Positions 1 to 8,713 are shown, numbered from the stretch's first letter. The stretch is 64,000 nucleotides of DNA from Pseudomonas sp. GM41(2012) (GCF_000282315.2 NZ_AKJN02000005.1:209311-273310), one strand, 5' to 3'. Made by a program: numbers and translations. The notes: generated by a model from the letters alone, not told the origin.

Positions 1-409
1 GGATTCAGACATTGCATGACTCCATTTCTGGGGAGAGACAACACTTAGTTTCGTTAGCCAATGTTTACGTGGGTTTAATGCATTCTCATAGTTTGTTGTT
101 ATTTAAAGACTTATCGTTGTAAGGCTGTGCTAGATGTTGTTGCTATAAGCGTTTTAAAGCAGGCAGAAAAAAATAAATGGTGACTTGACGCTAGTTGGTT
201 TCAGGGTTTTGGCAAATTTAATTTTATATTTTAGGAATGCCAGATTAAGTGTTAACAATTGTGGATTAAATCGCTATTTTGCCACGTGCTTTCATTGCGA
301 TAAGTTATAAAAAACCATTGCCTGGCGTTAATGGGTAACCACTATTACGCTTTGTTGGTCGGTTAATATCGACTATGAAAGTTCTCGCGATTAAAGTGAG
401 GCGCAAAAA
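1..409. other. AT-rich leader region upstream of arcD, no gene seen
   Basis: No convincing coding frame is visible. The stretch is clearly more AT-rich than the rest of the window and includes several A/T runs. Its right end supplies the ribosome binding site of arcD (GTGAGG about 8 bases before the ATG). I looked for an Anr/Fnr box (TTGAT-N4-ATCAA) because arc genes are often anaerobically controlled, and found no good match. The promoter is probably in this stretch, but I cannot place it with confidence. Confidence 0.5.
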
Positions 410-1837
410 ATGTCCCAGCCGACGCAAAAACTCCGTTTGAATGCACTGATTGCCTTAGTGGTGGGGTCGATGATTGGCGGCGGGATCTTTTCCCTGCCGC
501 AGAATATGGCCGAGAAAGCCGATGCCGGCGCGATATTGATCGGCTGGGCCATTACGGCCGTTGGCATGCTGACCCTGGCCTTCGTCTTTCAGACGCTGGC
601 CAATCGCAAACCCGAGCTGGACTCCGGGGTGTACGCCTACGCCAAGGCCGGTTTTGGCGATTACATGGGCTTCTCGTCTGCCTGGGGTTACTGGATCAGC
701 GCCTGGCTAGGCAATGTCGGTTACTTCGTGTTGCTGTTCAGCACGCTGGGTTATTTTTTTCCGGTCTTTGGCCAAGGCAACACGCCGATCGCCATCGGCT
801 GCGCCTCTGTCCTTCTGTGGGCGGTGCATTTTCTGGTGATGCGCGGAATCAAGGAAGCCGCATTCATCAATCAACTGACAACCGTCGCCAAGATCGTGCC
901 GTTGATCATGTTTATCGTCATCGCTGCCGTGGCGTTCAAGGCCGACATCTTTACCCGGGATATCTGGGGGCACAGCAATCCGAATTTTGGCGGTGTGATG
1001 GATCAGGTGCGCAACATGATGCTGGTGACGGTCTTCGTCTTCATCGGCATCGAAGGCGCCAGTGTGTATTCGGCCCGGGCGGAGAAGCGTTCGGACGTAG
1101 GCCGAGCGACAGTCATCGGTTTCCTCGGGGTGTTGGCGCTGCTGGTGTTGGTTAACGTGCTGTCCCTGGGAGTCTTGAGCCAGCCCGAATTGGCCAAACT
1201 GCAGAACCCGTCACTGGCGACGGTGATGGAGCATATCGTCGGTCATTGGGGGGCACTGTTGATCAGCGTCGGTTTGGCGATTTCGCTGTTGGGTGCGTTG
1301 CTGTCATGGGCGTTGCTCTGTGCTGAAATCCTCTTTGCCACGGCCAAGGACAAGACCATGCCGGCCTTCCTGAAAAAGGAAAACGCCAACCATGTACCGG
1401 TCAACGCCTTGTGGCTGACCAATGTAATGATCCAGATTTTCCTGCTGATTACGCTGTTCTCCGCCGGCACCTACACCAGTCTGATCTACCTCGCTTCCTC
1501 GATGATTCTGGTGCCGTATCTGTGGTCGGCGGCCTATGCAGTGCTGTTGAGCGGACGCGGCGAAACTTACGAACACGCATCGGCCGAGCGCACCAAAGAC
1601 CTGATGATTGGCGGGATCGCACTTTGTTACGCGGTGTGGCTGTTGTATGCCGGCGGGGTGAAGTATTTGCTGCTCTCGGCATTGTTGTATGCGCCCGGCG
1701 TGATTTTATTTGCCAAGGCAAAACATGAGCAGGGTGAGCCTTTGTTCTCGCCTATCGAGAAAGGGATTTTTGCCTGCGTCATCGCCGGGGCCGGGTTGGC
1801 AGCGTATGGGTTGTACAGTGGATTGCTATCGTTGTGA
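410..1837 (+). CDS. arcD: Arginine/ornithine antiporter ArcD-type (APC superfamily)
   Basis: Inner-membrane amino acid exchanger of 475 residues, predicted to swap external arginine for internal ornithine as in the arginine deiminase pathway. The N-terminal membrane segment carries the APC-family motif VGSMIGGGIFSLP (about residues 18-30). Alternating hydrophobic helices run to the C-terminus, consistent with about 12-13 membrane spans. ATG is preceded by GTGAGG with good spacing. In known Pseudomonas arcDABC operons arcA follows arcD directly; here the next gene is a convergent sensor kinase whose stop codon lies inside the last 12 bases of arcD. This copy is therefore detached from the deiminase enzymes and may be a paralogue serving another basic amino acid. 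Confidence 0.85.
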   Translation: MSQPTQKLRLNALIALVVGSMIGGGIFSLPQNMAEKADAGAILIGWAITAVGMLTLAFVFQTLANRKPELDSGVYAYAKAGFGDYMGFSSAWGYWISAWLGNVGYFVLLFSTLGYFFPVFGQGNTPIAIGCASVLLWAVHFLVMRGIKEAAFINQLTTVAKIVPLIMFIVIAAVAFKADIFTRDIWGHSNPNFGGVMDQVRNMMLVTVFVFIGIEGASVYSARAEKRSDVGRATVIGFLGVLALLVLVNVLSLGVLSQPELAKLQNPSLATVMEHIVGHWGALLISVGLAISLLGALLSWALLCAEILFATAKDKTMPAFLKKENANHVPVNALWLTNVMIQIFLLITLFSAGTYTSLIYLASSMILVPYLWSAAYAVLLSGRGETYEHASAERTKDLMIGGIALCYAVWLLYAGGVKYLLLSALLYAPGVILFAKAKHEQGEPLFSPIEKGIFACVIAGAGLAAYGLYSGLLSL

Positions 1838-3664
1838 GGTGGTTGCTTGAGTGTCATGTTGTGTCGTGATTCCGGCGGTCGGCAATGCATGCGCCGTCTC
1901 CAGCGGAATCTCCAGCGTGAAAACCGCTCCGTGGCCTGGTCCATCGCTATGCACGCGAAGATGCCCGTTCATCTCTACCGCAGCGAGCGCACAACTGTGC
2001 AGGCCAAAACCGTGGCCTTCCTTGCGCGTGGTGAAACCGTGATTAAAGATGCGGGTGATGTTCTCGGCAGCGATCCCTTCGCCCTGATCTTCTACGCTGA
2101 GGCGCAGTGTTGCGTTATCGACAATCTTGACGCCCAGCGTCATATGGCGCTGATGATCGCTGACCTTGGACATTGCATATTTGGCATTGCTGATCAGGTT
2201 GATCAGGATCAACAGTAGTCGGTGTTTGTCGCCGATGATCGTCGGCGTGTCCCGGTAGTCCTTGCTGACGACGACATGGTGGCGACTCAACGCACCGGAA
2301 TTCATGCGTAACGCATCCTCGAACAGATCGACGACGTTCAACGGCTCGACCAGCCTGGCGGCGCCGGCATAAGCCTGCTGAGTGGAAACGATGTCCTTGA
2401 TGTGATCGATGCTTTTGGTGAGTTGTGACAGTTCCTCAACGATGCTCGATTGCTCAGTCGCGATGGAGTCGACCAGTTGATTGAGGTAACCGCGCAGCAG
2501 TTTGCCTTTTTCATCGAAGGTCATGAATTGCCCCAGGTCTTCGGCATGCTCGTTCATCATATTTACCGCTTTACCCAGGCCCAGGGTTTTGCTGACCGCT
2601 AATTTGCGCGTGATCAATTCTGCCGAGACGTTAACGCTGTTCAGCACATTGCCGACGTTATGCAACACATTGGTTGCGATCTCTGCCATGCCGGCCATTC
2701 GCGCGGCATCGACCAGTTCGCGCTCGGCTTCGATCAACTCGCGGGTGCGTTCCTCGACGCGTTGCTCCAACCGCTCGTTTGCCGTTTGTAACTCGTTGTT
2801 CATCTTGTTGATCACGGCATAACTGCGAACCAGCCGGGCCGCCAGGTACAACAACAGCAACGCCATGATGCCGGCGCATATTCCGAGATAAAGGTGATAT
2901 TGGTGGTCTGTCGCGCCAGTGCGCCGTTGTGTCTCGTTCAATAATTCGTTGATGCTGTCCAGTTGCTGTGCGACCGGAATCACACTGATGCGATCAAGCA
3001 GGTCATTGACAATGGGCTGCTCTCGAACGATGGCGTTTACATGCTCGACAAATGCAGTAAAAGGCTGGCGCCGATCAAATGGCATTTGATTGATGTATTC
3101 GTTGAGTTCGTTCAGTTGATGGGCGATCTCGTCGGCTTTGTCATGGGATACATAGAGGGCGTACTCGACGGTTGCCAACATGAGATCGAATACGTTTGAT
3201 TGGGTGGTTAAATCCTGGATGTTGTTATTGTCCAGTAATGCCTGAATGTCATCTTCTTGTTCAGGCAGGGCATCCAGTGAAGTTCGCAACACCGTGTTGT
3301 GCTGTTTGAATTGCTCGACCAATAGGGTTTTGTTTTCCAACGCATCCAGATAACCCTGGCGTCGGGATTGCCAAAGGGTCGAAAGCGGGCCGACAGCGTT
3401 AAGGTCATCGAGATGCTGCCATCGTTGCTCTGCTTCAGGAGGCGCCACCAGAAGCAGATTGTTGTTCATACCAATTTTTGCTCTCAGAATCTTCACGTTC
3501 CAATTGGCATCGAACTGCTTGAGTTGGCGAACGAAGTCGCGCGACTCGAAGTAGGTCGATGTGTCATAGGAATAGGATTTGATCAGCAAAAATACAAGTA
3601 CGCTGAAAAGGGTCAGCGCAATGGCGCCCAAGGCAGTCCATTTGTAATGATTGGAAAGCTTCAT
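1826..3664 (-). CDS. Membrane sensor histidine kinase with DAHL-type periplasmic domain
   Basis: Predicted two-component sensor, 612 residues from this start. It has an N-terminal membrane helix, a helical periplasmic domain of about 220 residues resembling the DAHL family, a second membrane helix and a coiled coil. The phosphoacceptor block reads VLHNVGNVLNS rather than the usual HE-F motif. The ATPase domain follows, with an N-box (NLISNAKYA), G1 box (DQGEGI) and a GHGFGLH motif. No receiver or cognate response regulator is adjacent. Two starts are plausible: ATG at 3664 (AGAGGA, spacing 8) and ATG at 3727 (GGGAG, spacing 7), which would add 21 residues. I prefer 3664 because the membrane helix then begins near the N-terminus. 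It lies downstream of hsp20 and ftsH on the same strand; a link to stress is inferred. Confidence 0.85.
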   Translation of the reverse strand: MKLSNHYKWTALGAIALTLFSVLVFLLIKSYSYDTSTYFESRDFVRQLKQFDANWNVKILRAKIGMNNNLLLVAPPEAEQRWQHLDDLNAVGPLSTLWQSRRQGYLDALENKTLLVEQFKQHNTVLRTSLDALPEQEDDIQALLDNNNIQDLTTQSNVFDLMLATVEYALYVSHDKADEIAHQLNELNEYINQMPFDRRQPFTAFVEHVNAIVREQPIVNDLLDRISVIPVAQQLDSINELLNETQRRTGATDHQYHLYLGICAGIMALLLLYLAARLVRSYAVINKMNNELQTANERLEQRVEERTRELIEAERELVDAARMAGMAEIATNVLHNVGNVLNSVNVSAELITRKLAVSKTLGLGKAVNMMNEHAEDLGQFMTFDEKGKLLRGYLNQLVDSIATEQSSIVEELSQLTKSIDHIKDIVSTQQAYAGAARLVEPLNVVDLFEDALRMNSGALSRHHVVVSKDYRDTPTIIGDKHRLLLILINLISNAKYAMSKVSDHQRHMTLGVKIVDNATLRLSVEDQGEGIAAENITRIFNHGFTTRKEGHGFGLHSCALAAVEMNGHLRVHSDGPGHGAVFTLEIPLETAHALPTAGITTQHDTQATTSQR

Positions 3665-3838
3665 TGCGGCATTCCTCTCTGGGCCATCTTGAGAGAGAGG
3701 ATTTGCCGACGGTGTAATGATTTCCATTTTTGCGCTCCCTGCAAAATGGCGATAATCACCACATTGTTTGTAAGCCTAGCGTTGTTGGCGGACACCGTTG
3801 AAAAAATCACCGAATGCGCTATCAGCGCCGCTATCGTC

Positions 3839-5662
3839 TCAATCAGGCCCGTCGCGCTTTGCTGCACAGGGTAGTAGAGGTGGGAATTCCTCCGGCGTGA
3901 GGGTTTCCTTTTCCAGCAACAGGCGGGCCCCCTCATCCAGGTCGGCCCGACGACTCTCCAGCAATGCCTTGGCCCGTTGGTAGGCTTCATCGAGCAGGGC
4001 GCGGATACCCAGGTCGATTTCGCGGGCGGTCTGCTCCGAATAATCCTTCTCGCCCACCGTGGCCATGCGGTCTCCCAGGTACGTTGCGTTTTGCCGCTCC
4101 AGCACCGATTGTCCAAGTTCGGCGCTCATGCCGAACCGGGTGATCAGTTGCCGGGCGATATCGGTCGCGCGGACAAGATCATCGGCGGCACCGGTGGAGA
4201 TCTGGCCATAGATCAGGTCTTCGGCTGCACGCCCGGCCATTAGCACGACAATCCGGTCCTTGAGCGTCTGGCAACTGATCAGGAAGTGATCCTCGGTCGG
4301 TCGTTGCAGGGTATAGCCGAGCGAGCCGATGGCGCGGGGCACGATCGATACTTTATGCACCGGGTCCATCGCCGGCAGCGTGCTGGCGGCCAGGGCATGC
4401 CCCATTTCGTGATAGGCCACCACCCGACGCTCGTCGGGATCGAGCAGGCTGCTCTTGCGCTCGAGCCCCGCGATGAGGCGCTCTACCGCTGCGGTGAAAT
4501 CGTTCAGGCTGACCGCCTCGGCGCCGCGTCGGGTGGCGACGATGGCCGCTTCGTTAACCAGATTGGCCAGGTCGGCGCCGGTGAAACCGGTGGTGATCTC
4601 GGCGATACGTACGCCATCGAGCCCTGGCTCCACGGTGACTTTCTTGAGATGAACTTTGAGGATTGCTTCCCGACCTTTGCGGTCGGGGCGGTCGATCAGA
4701 ATCTGCCGATCGAAGCGCCCGGCCCGCAACAACGCCGGGTCGAGGACCTCCGGGCGGTTGGTCGCGGCCAGCAACACCACGCCCTCGCGGGGATCGAAGC
4801 CATCCAGCTCGGCCAGTAACTGGTTGAGGGTCTGTTCTTTTTCGTCATTGCCGCCCAGCGTACCGACGCCGCGCATCTTGCCCAGCGCATCGAGTTCATC
4901 GATGAAGATGATGCAGGGCGCTGCCTGCCGTGCCTGTTCGAAGAGGTCGCGGACCCGTGCTGCACCGACCCCGACGAACATCTCGACGAACTCGGAGCCG
5001 GAGATCGAGAAAAACGGCACACCGGCTTCACCGGCGATGGCTTTGGCCACCAGCGTCTTGCCGGTGCCGGGCGGGCCGACCAGCAAGGTGCCCTTGGGAA
5101 TGTGTGCGCCCAGGCGTTCGTATCGGGCCGTGTCCTTGAGAAACGAGACGATTTCCACCAGCTCGGCCTTGGCTTCGTCGATGCCGGCGACATCGGTGAA
5201 GGTCACTCCGGTGTCGCGTTCGACAAACACCCTGGCCCGGGATTTGCCGACATTCATCAAACCGCCAAGGCCTTGTTTGTCCACCATCCCGCGAAACAGG
5301 AAATTCCAGAAGACCATAATCAGGACAAACGGCAACAGCCAGCCCAACAGGCTGTTCATAAAGGTGTTTTCGGTGATTCCGGTAAAACTGACGCCCGATT
5401 GAGAGAGTTCTGTCGCCAGCGCCGGATCCACCCGCACGGTGGAGAATCGATCGTGTCCGTTGATGGGCTCTTGCAACTTGCCGCTGATCTGGTCTTTATC
5501 GACGTGCAAATCACTGACTTTTTGCTCGTTCAACAATTGCAGAAACTGGCTGTACGGGAGGGGCTGCACCGCCTGGCGCTCGCCAAAGAATATCTGCATG
5601 AGACTCAGCACGATAAAAGCGATCGCGAAGTAGGACAGATTCCACTGGTCATTCTTTTTCAT
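3839..5662 (-). CDS. ftsH: Accessory FtsH-type ATP-dependent zinc metalloprotease
   Basis: Membrane-anchored AAA+ protease of 607 residues that would extract and degrade misfolded membrane or soluble proteins. Membrane segments lie near residues 10-25 and 103-124, flanking the small periplasmic domain. The AAA domain has Walker A GPPGTGKT (196-203), Walker B IIFIDE (251-256) and an arginine-finger region (AGRFDRQ). The zinc site is HEMGH (about 418-422) instead of the usual HEAGH, with an acidic third-ligand region in STGAADDL. The protein is shorter than housekeeping FtsH (about 640). The absence of ftsJ/folP neighbours and the adjacent Hsp20 gene argue that it is a second, stress-related FtsH, comparable to those in transmissible heat-tolerance loci of Pseudomonas and enterics. 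It may share regulation with hsp20 despite the hairpin between them. Confidence 0.92.
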   Translation of the reverse strand: MKKNDQWNLSYFAIAFIVLSLMQIFFGERQAVQPLPYSQFLQLLNEQKVSDLHVDKDQISGKLQEPINGHDRFSTVRVDPALATELSQSGVSFTGITENTFMNSLLGWLLPFVLIMVFWNFLFRGMVDKQGLGGLMNVGKSRARVFVERDTGVTFTDVAGIDEAKAELVEIVSFLKDTARYERLGAHIPKGTLLVGPPGTGKTLVAKAIAGEAGVPFFSISGSEFVEMFVGVGAARVRDLFEQARQAAPCIIFIDELDALGKMRGVGTLGGNDEKEQTLNQLLAELDGFDPREGVVLLAATNRPEVLDPALLRAGRFDRQILIDRPDRKGREAILKVHLKKVTVEPGLDGVRIAEITTGFTGADLANLVNEAAIVATRRGAEAVSLNDFTAAVERLIAGLERKSSLLDPDERRVVAYHEMGHALAASTLPAMDPVHKVSIVPRAIGSLGYTLQRPTEDHFLISCQTLKDRIVVLMAGRAAEDLIYGQISTGAADDLVRATDIARQLITRFGMSAELGQSVLERQNATYLGDRMATVGEKDYSEQTAREIDLGIRALLDEAYQRAKALLESRRADLDEGARLLLEKETLTPEEFPPLLPCAAKRDGPD

Positions 5663-5761
5663 GGCCTTGGCTCAGCATCAGCATGAGAACGCAGGGTCGT
5701 TCAAAACGAGCCGCGCCGCCTGGCATTAACCGCGCCCGCCCGGTTACTTTTAGACCACGTC

Positions 5762-5801
5762 AAAAAAGCCCCGTGCCGGCTTCCCGACAAAGGGCTTTTT
5801 T
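5762..5801 (-). terminator. Rho-independent terminator between hsp20 and ftsH
   Basis: Perfect 10-bp arms AAAAAAGCCC (5762-5771) and GGGCTTTTTT (5792-5801) enclose a 20-base loop. The hairpin lies just beyond the hsp20 stop codon and ends in a T-run on the minus strand, so it should stop or attenuate hsp20 transcription before ftsH. The symmetric A/T flanks could make it act in both directions. Confidence 0.8.
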
Positions 5802-5823
5802 GGCGTGAAGGGCTGTCTCGGAT

Positions 5824-6372
5824 TCAGCTGGATTTGATTTGCACCTTTTTGTCCGCGTTCATGCCTTCGGGCTTTTTCGGCAGTGAAATACTCAGCACGC
5901 CTTTGCTGAAATTTGCTTCGATCTTGTCGGTATCGACACCTTTTGGCAGGCTGAACGCCCGCTCGAAGGTGCCATAGTGACGCTCTGACACGTGATAGCC
6001 TTTTCTTTTTTCTTCCTTGTCCTCTTTCTTTTCACCCTTGATGATCAAATTGCCGTTGGACAATTTGATGTCGATATTTTCCTGATCCATGCCTGGCAGT
6101 TCGGCCGTGATTTCGAAGCTTTCATCTTTCTCGGTAATGTCCACCGCAGGCAGGCTGCGGCCGATAAATTCCCGACTCCAGAACGGTTCGACATCGAACA
6201 GCCCTCGCCGGAAAGGCATTAACCCTGAGCCACGATTGAAGTCTTCGAACAGGTGATCGACCTGCTGGCGCAGTTTTTCCAGATGACGCCAAGGGTCTGA
6301 TGTAGCCATCGGTTGCTGATTGGTTTTTTCATCGTCGGTCTGCACCGGCATTTTCTTCTCGAAATTGGCCAT
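5824..6372 (-). CDS. Small heat shock protein, Hsp20/alpha-crystallin family
   Basis: Cytoplasmic holdase chaperone of 182 residues that would bind unfolding proteins without ATP. The N-terminal arm is polar (about residues 1-70). The alpha-crystallin domain covers about residues 75-165 and includes PAVDITEKDESFEITAELPG and the conserved GVLSISLPK near its end. The C-terminal tail ends VQIKSS, whose V-x-I resembles the oligomerising IxI motif. ATG follows a strong TAGGAGGA site. The class resembles HspA/IbpA relatives that accompany FtsH in protein-quality-control islands. No clear sigma-32 promoter could be read upstream. Confidence 0.95.
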   Translation of the reverse strand: MANFEKKMPVQTDDEKTNQQPMATSDPWRHLEKLRQQVDHLFEDFNRGSGLMPFRRGLFDVEPFWSREFIGRSLPAVDITEKDESFEITAELPGMDQENIDIKLSNGNLIIKGEKKEDKEEKRKGYHVSERHYGTFERAFSLPKGVDTDKIEANFSKGVLSISLPKKPEGMNADKKVQIKSS

Positions 6373-6822
6373 TTTTCATTCCTCCTATCGAGTACTGCGG
6401 TGGGCCGGGAGCAACTCGGAGGCCGGTCCACCACGACACATTCAGGCCTTACCTTAAAAGGTTAGTATTCCTGCGACCGCCAGGCCGACCAACAGTGACG
6501 ACTGGCACCAAAAATGAAGGCCTGACGCCTGAGCCCGCACAGGTGCCGGCCAAAAAACCAGTTCCCAAGGCTCCCCCCAGACCTACAGGGGGAATGACCA
6601 TTACAGCCGGGACCGCAAAGCCAGCCCTCACCGGCCTTAACGGATAGGTAACGTGGGGGGCGACTGACAGGCGAGCTTGGGCGATGCTGGTGGCGAAGGT
6701 TATTACTGTTGGCCTTCGGCACCTTCTCCGGCTTGATAGACCTTAAGATTTTCCGTGGGCATTGGGGGAGCCTTGGCCGATGTTCGGCTACAGTAGGTAA
6801 GTCATCGAAATGGAGATCGGAC
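6373..6822. other. Intergenic stretch upstream of hsp20
   Basis: Between the divergent starts of hsp20 (6372, minus) and the zinc-ribbon ORF (6823, plus) there are 450 bases. They must hold both promoters, but I could not place either. The only coding candidate is a weak 50-codon plus-strand frame at 6495-6647, listed separately. The opposite strand has a glycine-rich open frame across the same bases, which I regard as its mirror. Confidence 0.5.
6495..6647 (+). CDS. Possible small Pro/Ala/Lys-rich peptide (uncertain)
   Basis: A 50-codon frame starting at GTG encodes a low-complexity peptide with repeated PAKKPVPKAPPRP-type sequence and a TGGMTITAGTAKP tail. The composition looks more like a natural extracellular or linker peptide than random reading. 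However, only about half of its third codon positions are G or C, far below confirmed genes here, and the ribosome binding site is weak. The frame stays open upstream of the GTG, so it could be the 3' remnant of a longer gene. I do not recognise a family. Confidence 0.2.
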   Translation: MTTGTKNEGLTPEPAQVPAKKPVPKAPPRPTGGMTITAGTAKPALTGLNG

Positions 6823-7128
6823 ATGCAATGCTTAATTTGCCAGGCTGCTTCTAAAATTGTTCACATGGCTGGATGCTGGTCCGAGGTCAAATGCTCGGCC
6901 GGATGTGGACACTTTAGGGTCTCAGCGAACCTTGTTGCGAAGATGAAGTTCAAGAACGAATTCTTTGACGTTGAACGAACAAGGCAATGGCTAGGGATGG
7001 CTCGGAACGAGGGGCCAATGCCGTTGATATCGACCTACGATTACAATGTTTCTTTGTTGCATCGTGCCACTAAAGAGCGATCTGACAGCTTGCCGAGTCG
7101 TTCCAGGAAATCGATGGCTTTGGAATAA
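6823..7128 (+). CDS. Small hypothetical protein with zinc-ribbon-like cysteines
   Basis: Predicted 101-residue protein of unknown function. It begins MQCLICQ and has a second cysteine pair at KCSAGCGHF, giving a C-x2-C ... C-x3-C arrangement that could bind zinc, as in short ribbon proteins of Pseudomonas accessory regions. ATG at 6823 is preceded by GGAGAT at suitable spacing; an upstream ATG at 6709 lacks such a site. The last 88 bases run antisense into the open frame at 7041-7370, and the final 20 or so residues (Ser/Arg-rich) look unlike protein, so the original stop may have been lost. Base composition is lower in GC than the core genes, suggesting transfer. Confidence 0.5.
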   Translation: MQCLICQAASKIVHMAGCWSEVKCSAGCGHFRVSANLVAKMKFKNEFFDVERTRQWLGMARNEGPMPLISTYDYNVSLLHRATKERSDSLPSRSRKSMALE

Positions 7129-7402
7129 ATGGACTTCTGATTTCGATCCGCCTGGTCATGCCCGGGCGGTGGGCCGGCTGATGGAGGTCGGGTCAGCCAG
7201 TCACAGTCGGCGACGAACTCGGCAACGGTGCGGGGCCCCATGCCGCCCCAGTAGGCATTCCAGCTGCTGTCCCAGTAGTTGATGGTGATCTTGCCTTGGG
7301 CGGTCTGGTAGTTCGGATTGGATTCGATCTTTCCGGCGTTCCGGTAAAAGATAGGACTGCAATCTTCCACGATCTGCGCGTCATGGAGGCTGAAGCGCTC
7401 TC
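7041..7402 (-). pseudogene. Broken conserved hypothetical ORF, probably phage- or element-derived
   Basis: The minus strand carries an open frame with protein-like sequence, including ITINYWDSSWNAYWGGMG and RTVAEFVADCDWL. This Trp/Gly-rich pattern resembles short phage or genomic-island proteins, though I cannot name a family. The only start is GTG at 7370 with no clear binding site. The frame stays open to 7402 and adds residues (SLHDAQIV) that look like the same protein, directly after a TGA. I therefore read it as a gene that has lost its 5' end. It overlaps the end of the convergent ORF at 6823-7128. Confidence 0.35.
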
Positions 7403-7503
7403 ACTTATGTCCGATCGCTTCCCGTAGGATCATAAGTAAATCTGTTGAAGGCGACGCGATTATGGCCATTTGCTAAAATTCGTTTTTTTTTGGAGGGAAA
7501 CGG

Positions 7504-8295
7504 ATGAAACGGATGTTGCTTATCGGACTGGCGGCAGCATTGATTGCTGGATGCGGGGACCCAAAACTGGATGCTACAACCGAGGCGACCTTACAAGAAT
7601 CCTCAAAAAAAGTAGCCGAAAGGCTTTCTCCTGATGAAAAGAAACAGTTCGCTGCCGACCTGATGCTTGTAGCGTTGAGCAGTCTGAATATTGGGAAAAC
7701 ATCGCTTGTGGGAGCGCAGCAGGACAACAATTTAAGCTTGGATGGGAAGACCGCTGCCGAAGTGAACACGATGGCGACAAACATTCGTGCTGAAAGAGAG
7801 AGGAAGCAAAAAGAGCAGGCTTTGCTGGAGATCAAGGAGCTACAGTCCAGAGTAGCATCCGCTGAGACCGCCAAAGTTGAACTGACAAAGTTCGCCGTGT
7901 CGAGATCAAGACTTCTGGAGCAGGCTGAAAAATACTCCAAAGTACCTCAGCCTGTTATCGAGTTAACTGTTCAGAACGGTACTTCCCACCCGATTTCCCG
8001 CGCTTACTTCAAGGGAACTATTGCCAGTCCTGAAAGAGCCATTCCATGGTTTGTTGACGCGTTTAACTACGATATTAGCGGTGGCTTGGAGGCCGGTGAG
8101 GGAGCTACTTGGCAGCTCTTGCCCAATAAGTTCGGTAAGTGGGGCAAGATTGAAGCTCCAGCAGGAGCAATTTTCACCGTCGAGGTCTACAGACTTGATG
8201 GTCCGGACGGCAAGGTACTTTTTGATGCTGGCGGCCTTAGTGAGAATGAGCAGGCACGATTGGATGCCTTGCAAAAGCAGTACGGTCCCATCTGA
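7504..8295 (+). CDS. DUF6694-like lipoprotein
   Basis: Predicted outer-envelope lipoprotein of 263 residues. The signal peptide MKRMLLIGLAAALIAGC ends in a lipobox (LIAGC, lipidated Cys17). A Lys/Glu-rich helical stretch (about residues 90-150) with coiled-coil character follows. The C-terminal domain (about 155-255) is beta-rich and contains ELTVQNGTSHPISRAYFKG, typical of lipoproteins annotated DUF6694. ATG is preceded by TGGAGGG. The gene ends in a strong terminator and stands alone between mobile-DNA remnants, with AT content above the core genes. The function is unknown; the family is often found beside toxin-like or phage-like genes, but nothing here ties it to one. Confidence 0.75.
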   Translation: MKRMLLIGLAAALIAGCGDPKLDATTEATLQESSKKVAERLSPDEKKQFAADLMLVALSSLNIGKTSLVGAQQDNNLSLDGKTAAEVNTMATNIRAERERKQKEQALLEIKELQSRVASAETAKVELTKFAVSRSRLLEQAEKYSKVPQPVIELTVQNGTSHPISRAYFKGTIASPERAIPWFVDAFNYDISGGLEAGEGATWQLLPNKFGKWGKIEAPAGAIFTVEVYRLDGPDGKVLFDAGGLSENEQARLDALQKQYGPI

Positions 8296-8312
8296 TAGTT
8301 TCAACTCTTATG

Positions 8313-8334
8313 AACCCGCTCCGGCGGGTTTTTT
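8313..8334 (+). terminator. Rho-independent terminator of the lipoprotein gene
   Basis: Arms AACCCGC (8313-8319) and GCGGGTT (8324-8330) with a TCCG loop are followed by a T-run to 8334. The group II intron fragment begins five bases later, at 8339. Confidence 0.9.
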
Positions 8335-8338
8335 ATTG

Positions 8339-8395
8339 GTGCGCCAGGCATGGCGCGTTGCGCGCAAGCGCAACCAGTTTGGCTGTGGTGGCCAC
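8339..8395 (+). mobile_element. Group II intron 5'-end fragment (copy 1)
   Basis: The 57 bases begin GTGCGCC, the typical 5' boundary of bacterial group II introns (GUGYG), and match 52573-52629 with two mismatches. The fragment starts immediately after a terminator T-run, the favoured target of group IIC introns. No reverse transcriptase or domain V follows, so only the 5' end remains. Assignment rests on the boundary sequence, the insertion site and the second copy, which does retain reverse transcriptase and 3' intron sequence. Confidence 0.65.
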
Positions 8396-8400
8396 GGGAG

Positions 8401-8535
8401 GGCTACTCTGGCGTGTGCCAGAAGCCGTACCAGTTCAGCTGCTGGAACAAGAACGATCCGAACTATGCCTACCTGAGCGGTGCGAAGCCGATCCCGTTTC
8501 GTGAGTTCTCCCAAGCGCAGAATCGCGTTACATGA
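8401..8535 (+). pseudogene. Fragment of SleB-type cell wall hydrolase (phage endolysin-like)
   Basis: Reading in the frame of 8401 gives VCQKPYQFSCWNKNDPNYAY followed by LSGAKPIPFREF. This is the conserved core of the SleB/Hydrolase_2 family, phage or spore-cortex peptidoglycan hydrolases. The upstream part of the domain is replaced by the intron fragment, and a TGA ends the frame at 8535, before the C-terminal GGATHYY-type region usual in the family. It is a relic, not a working enzyme, and is evidence of an old prophage or phage-derived element beside tRNA-Ser. Confidence 0.7.
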
Positions 8536-8681
8536 AGGATGTTTAACGATCGGCAGGACGCCGGGGGAGGGGCTCGAAAGCCAGTTGTTTCAAGTGATTT
8601 CTGCGCGGGGGTTGCGGAAATAGCCGAAAAGATGCGGAAACGACCACCTAGGCCGCTCAACCGCTCACCAAACCCCAGAAA

Positions 8682-8713
8682 CGACAAAGCCCTGACTAAT
8701 CAGGGCTTTGTCG
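8682..8713 (-). terminator. Terminator of tRNA-Ser
   Basis: Perfect 13-bp arms CGACAAAGCCCTG and CAGGGCTTTGTCG enclose a 6-base loop, ten bases beyond the tRNA 3' end on the minus strand. A T-rich stretch (TTTCT) follows. Confidence 0.85.

Noticed and set aside
1..409. Possible Anr/Fnr box upstream of arcD
   Set aside because: No sequence close to TTGAT-N4-ATCAA was found.
6373..6480. Sigma-32 heat shock promoter upstream of hsp20
   Set aside because: No CTTGAA-like -35 with a CCCCAT-like -10 at proper spacing could be read on the minus strand.
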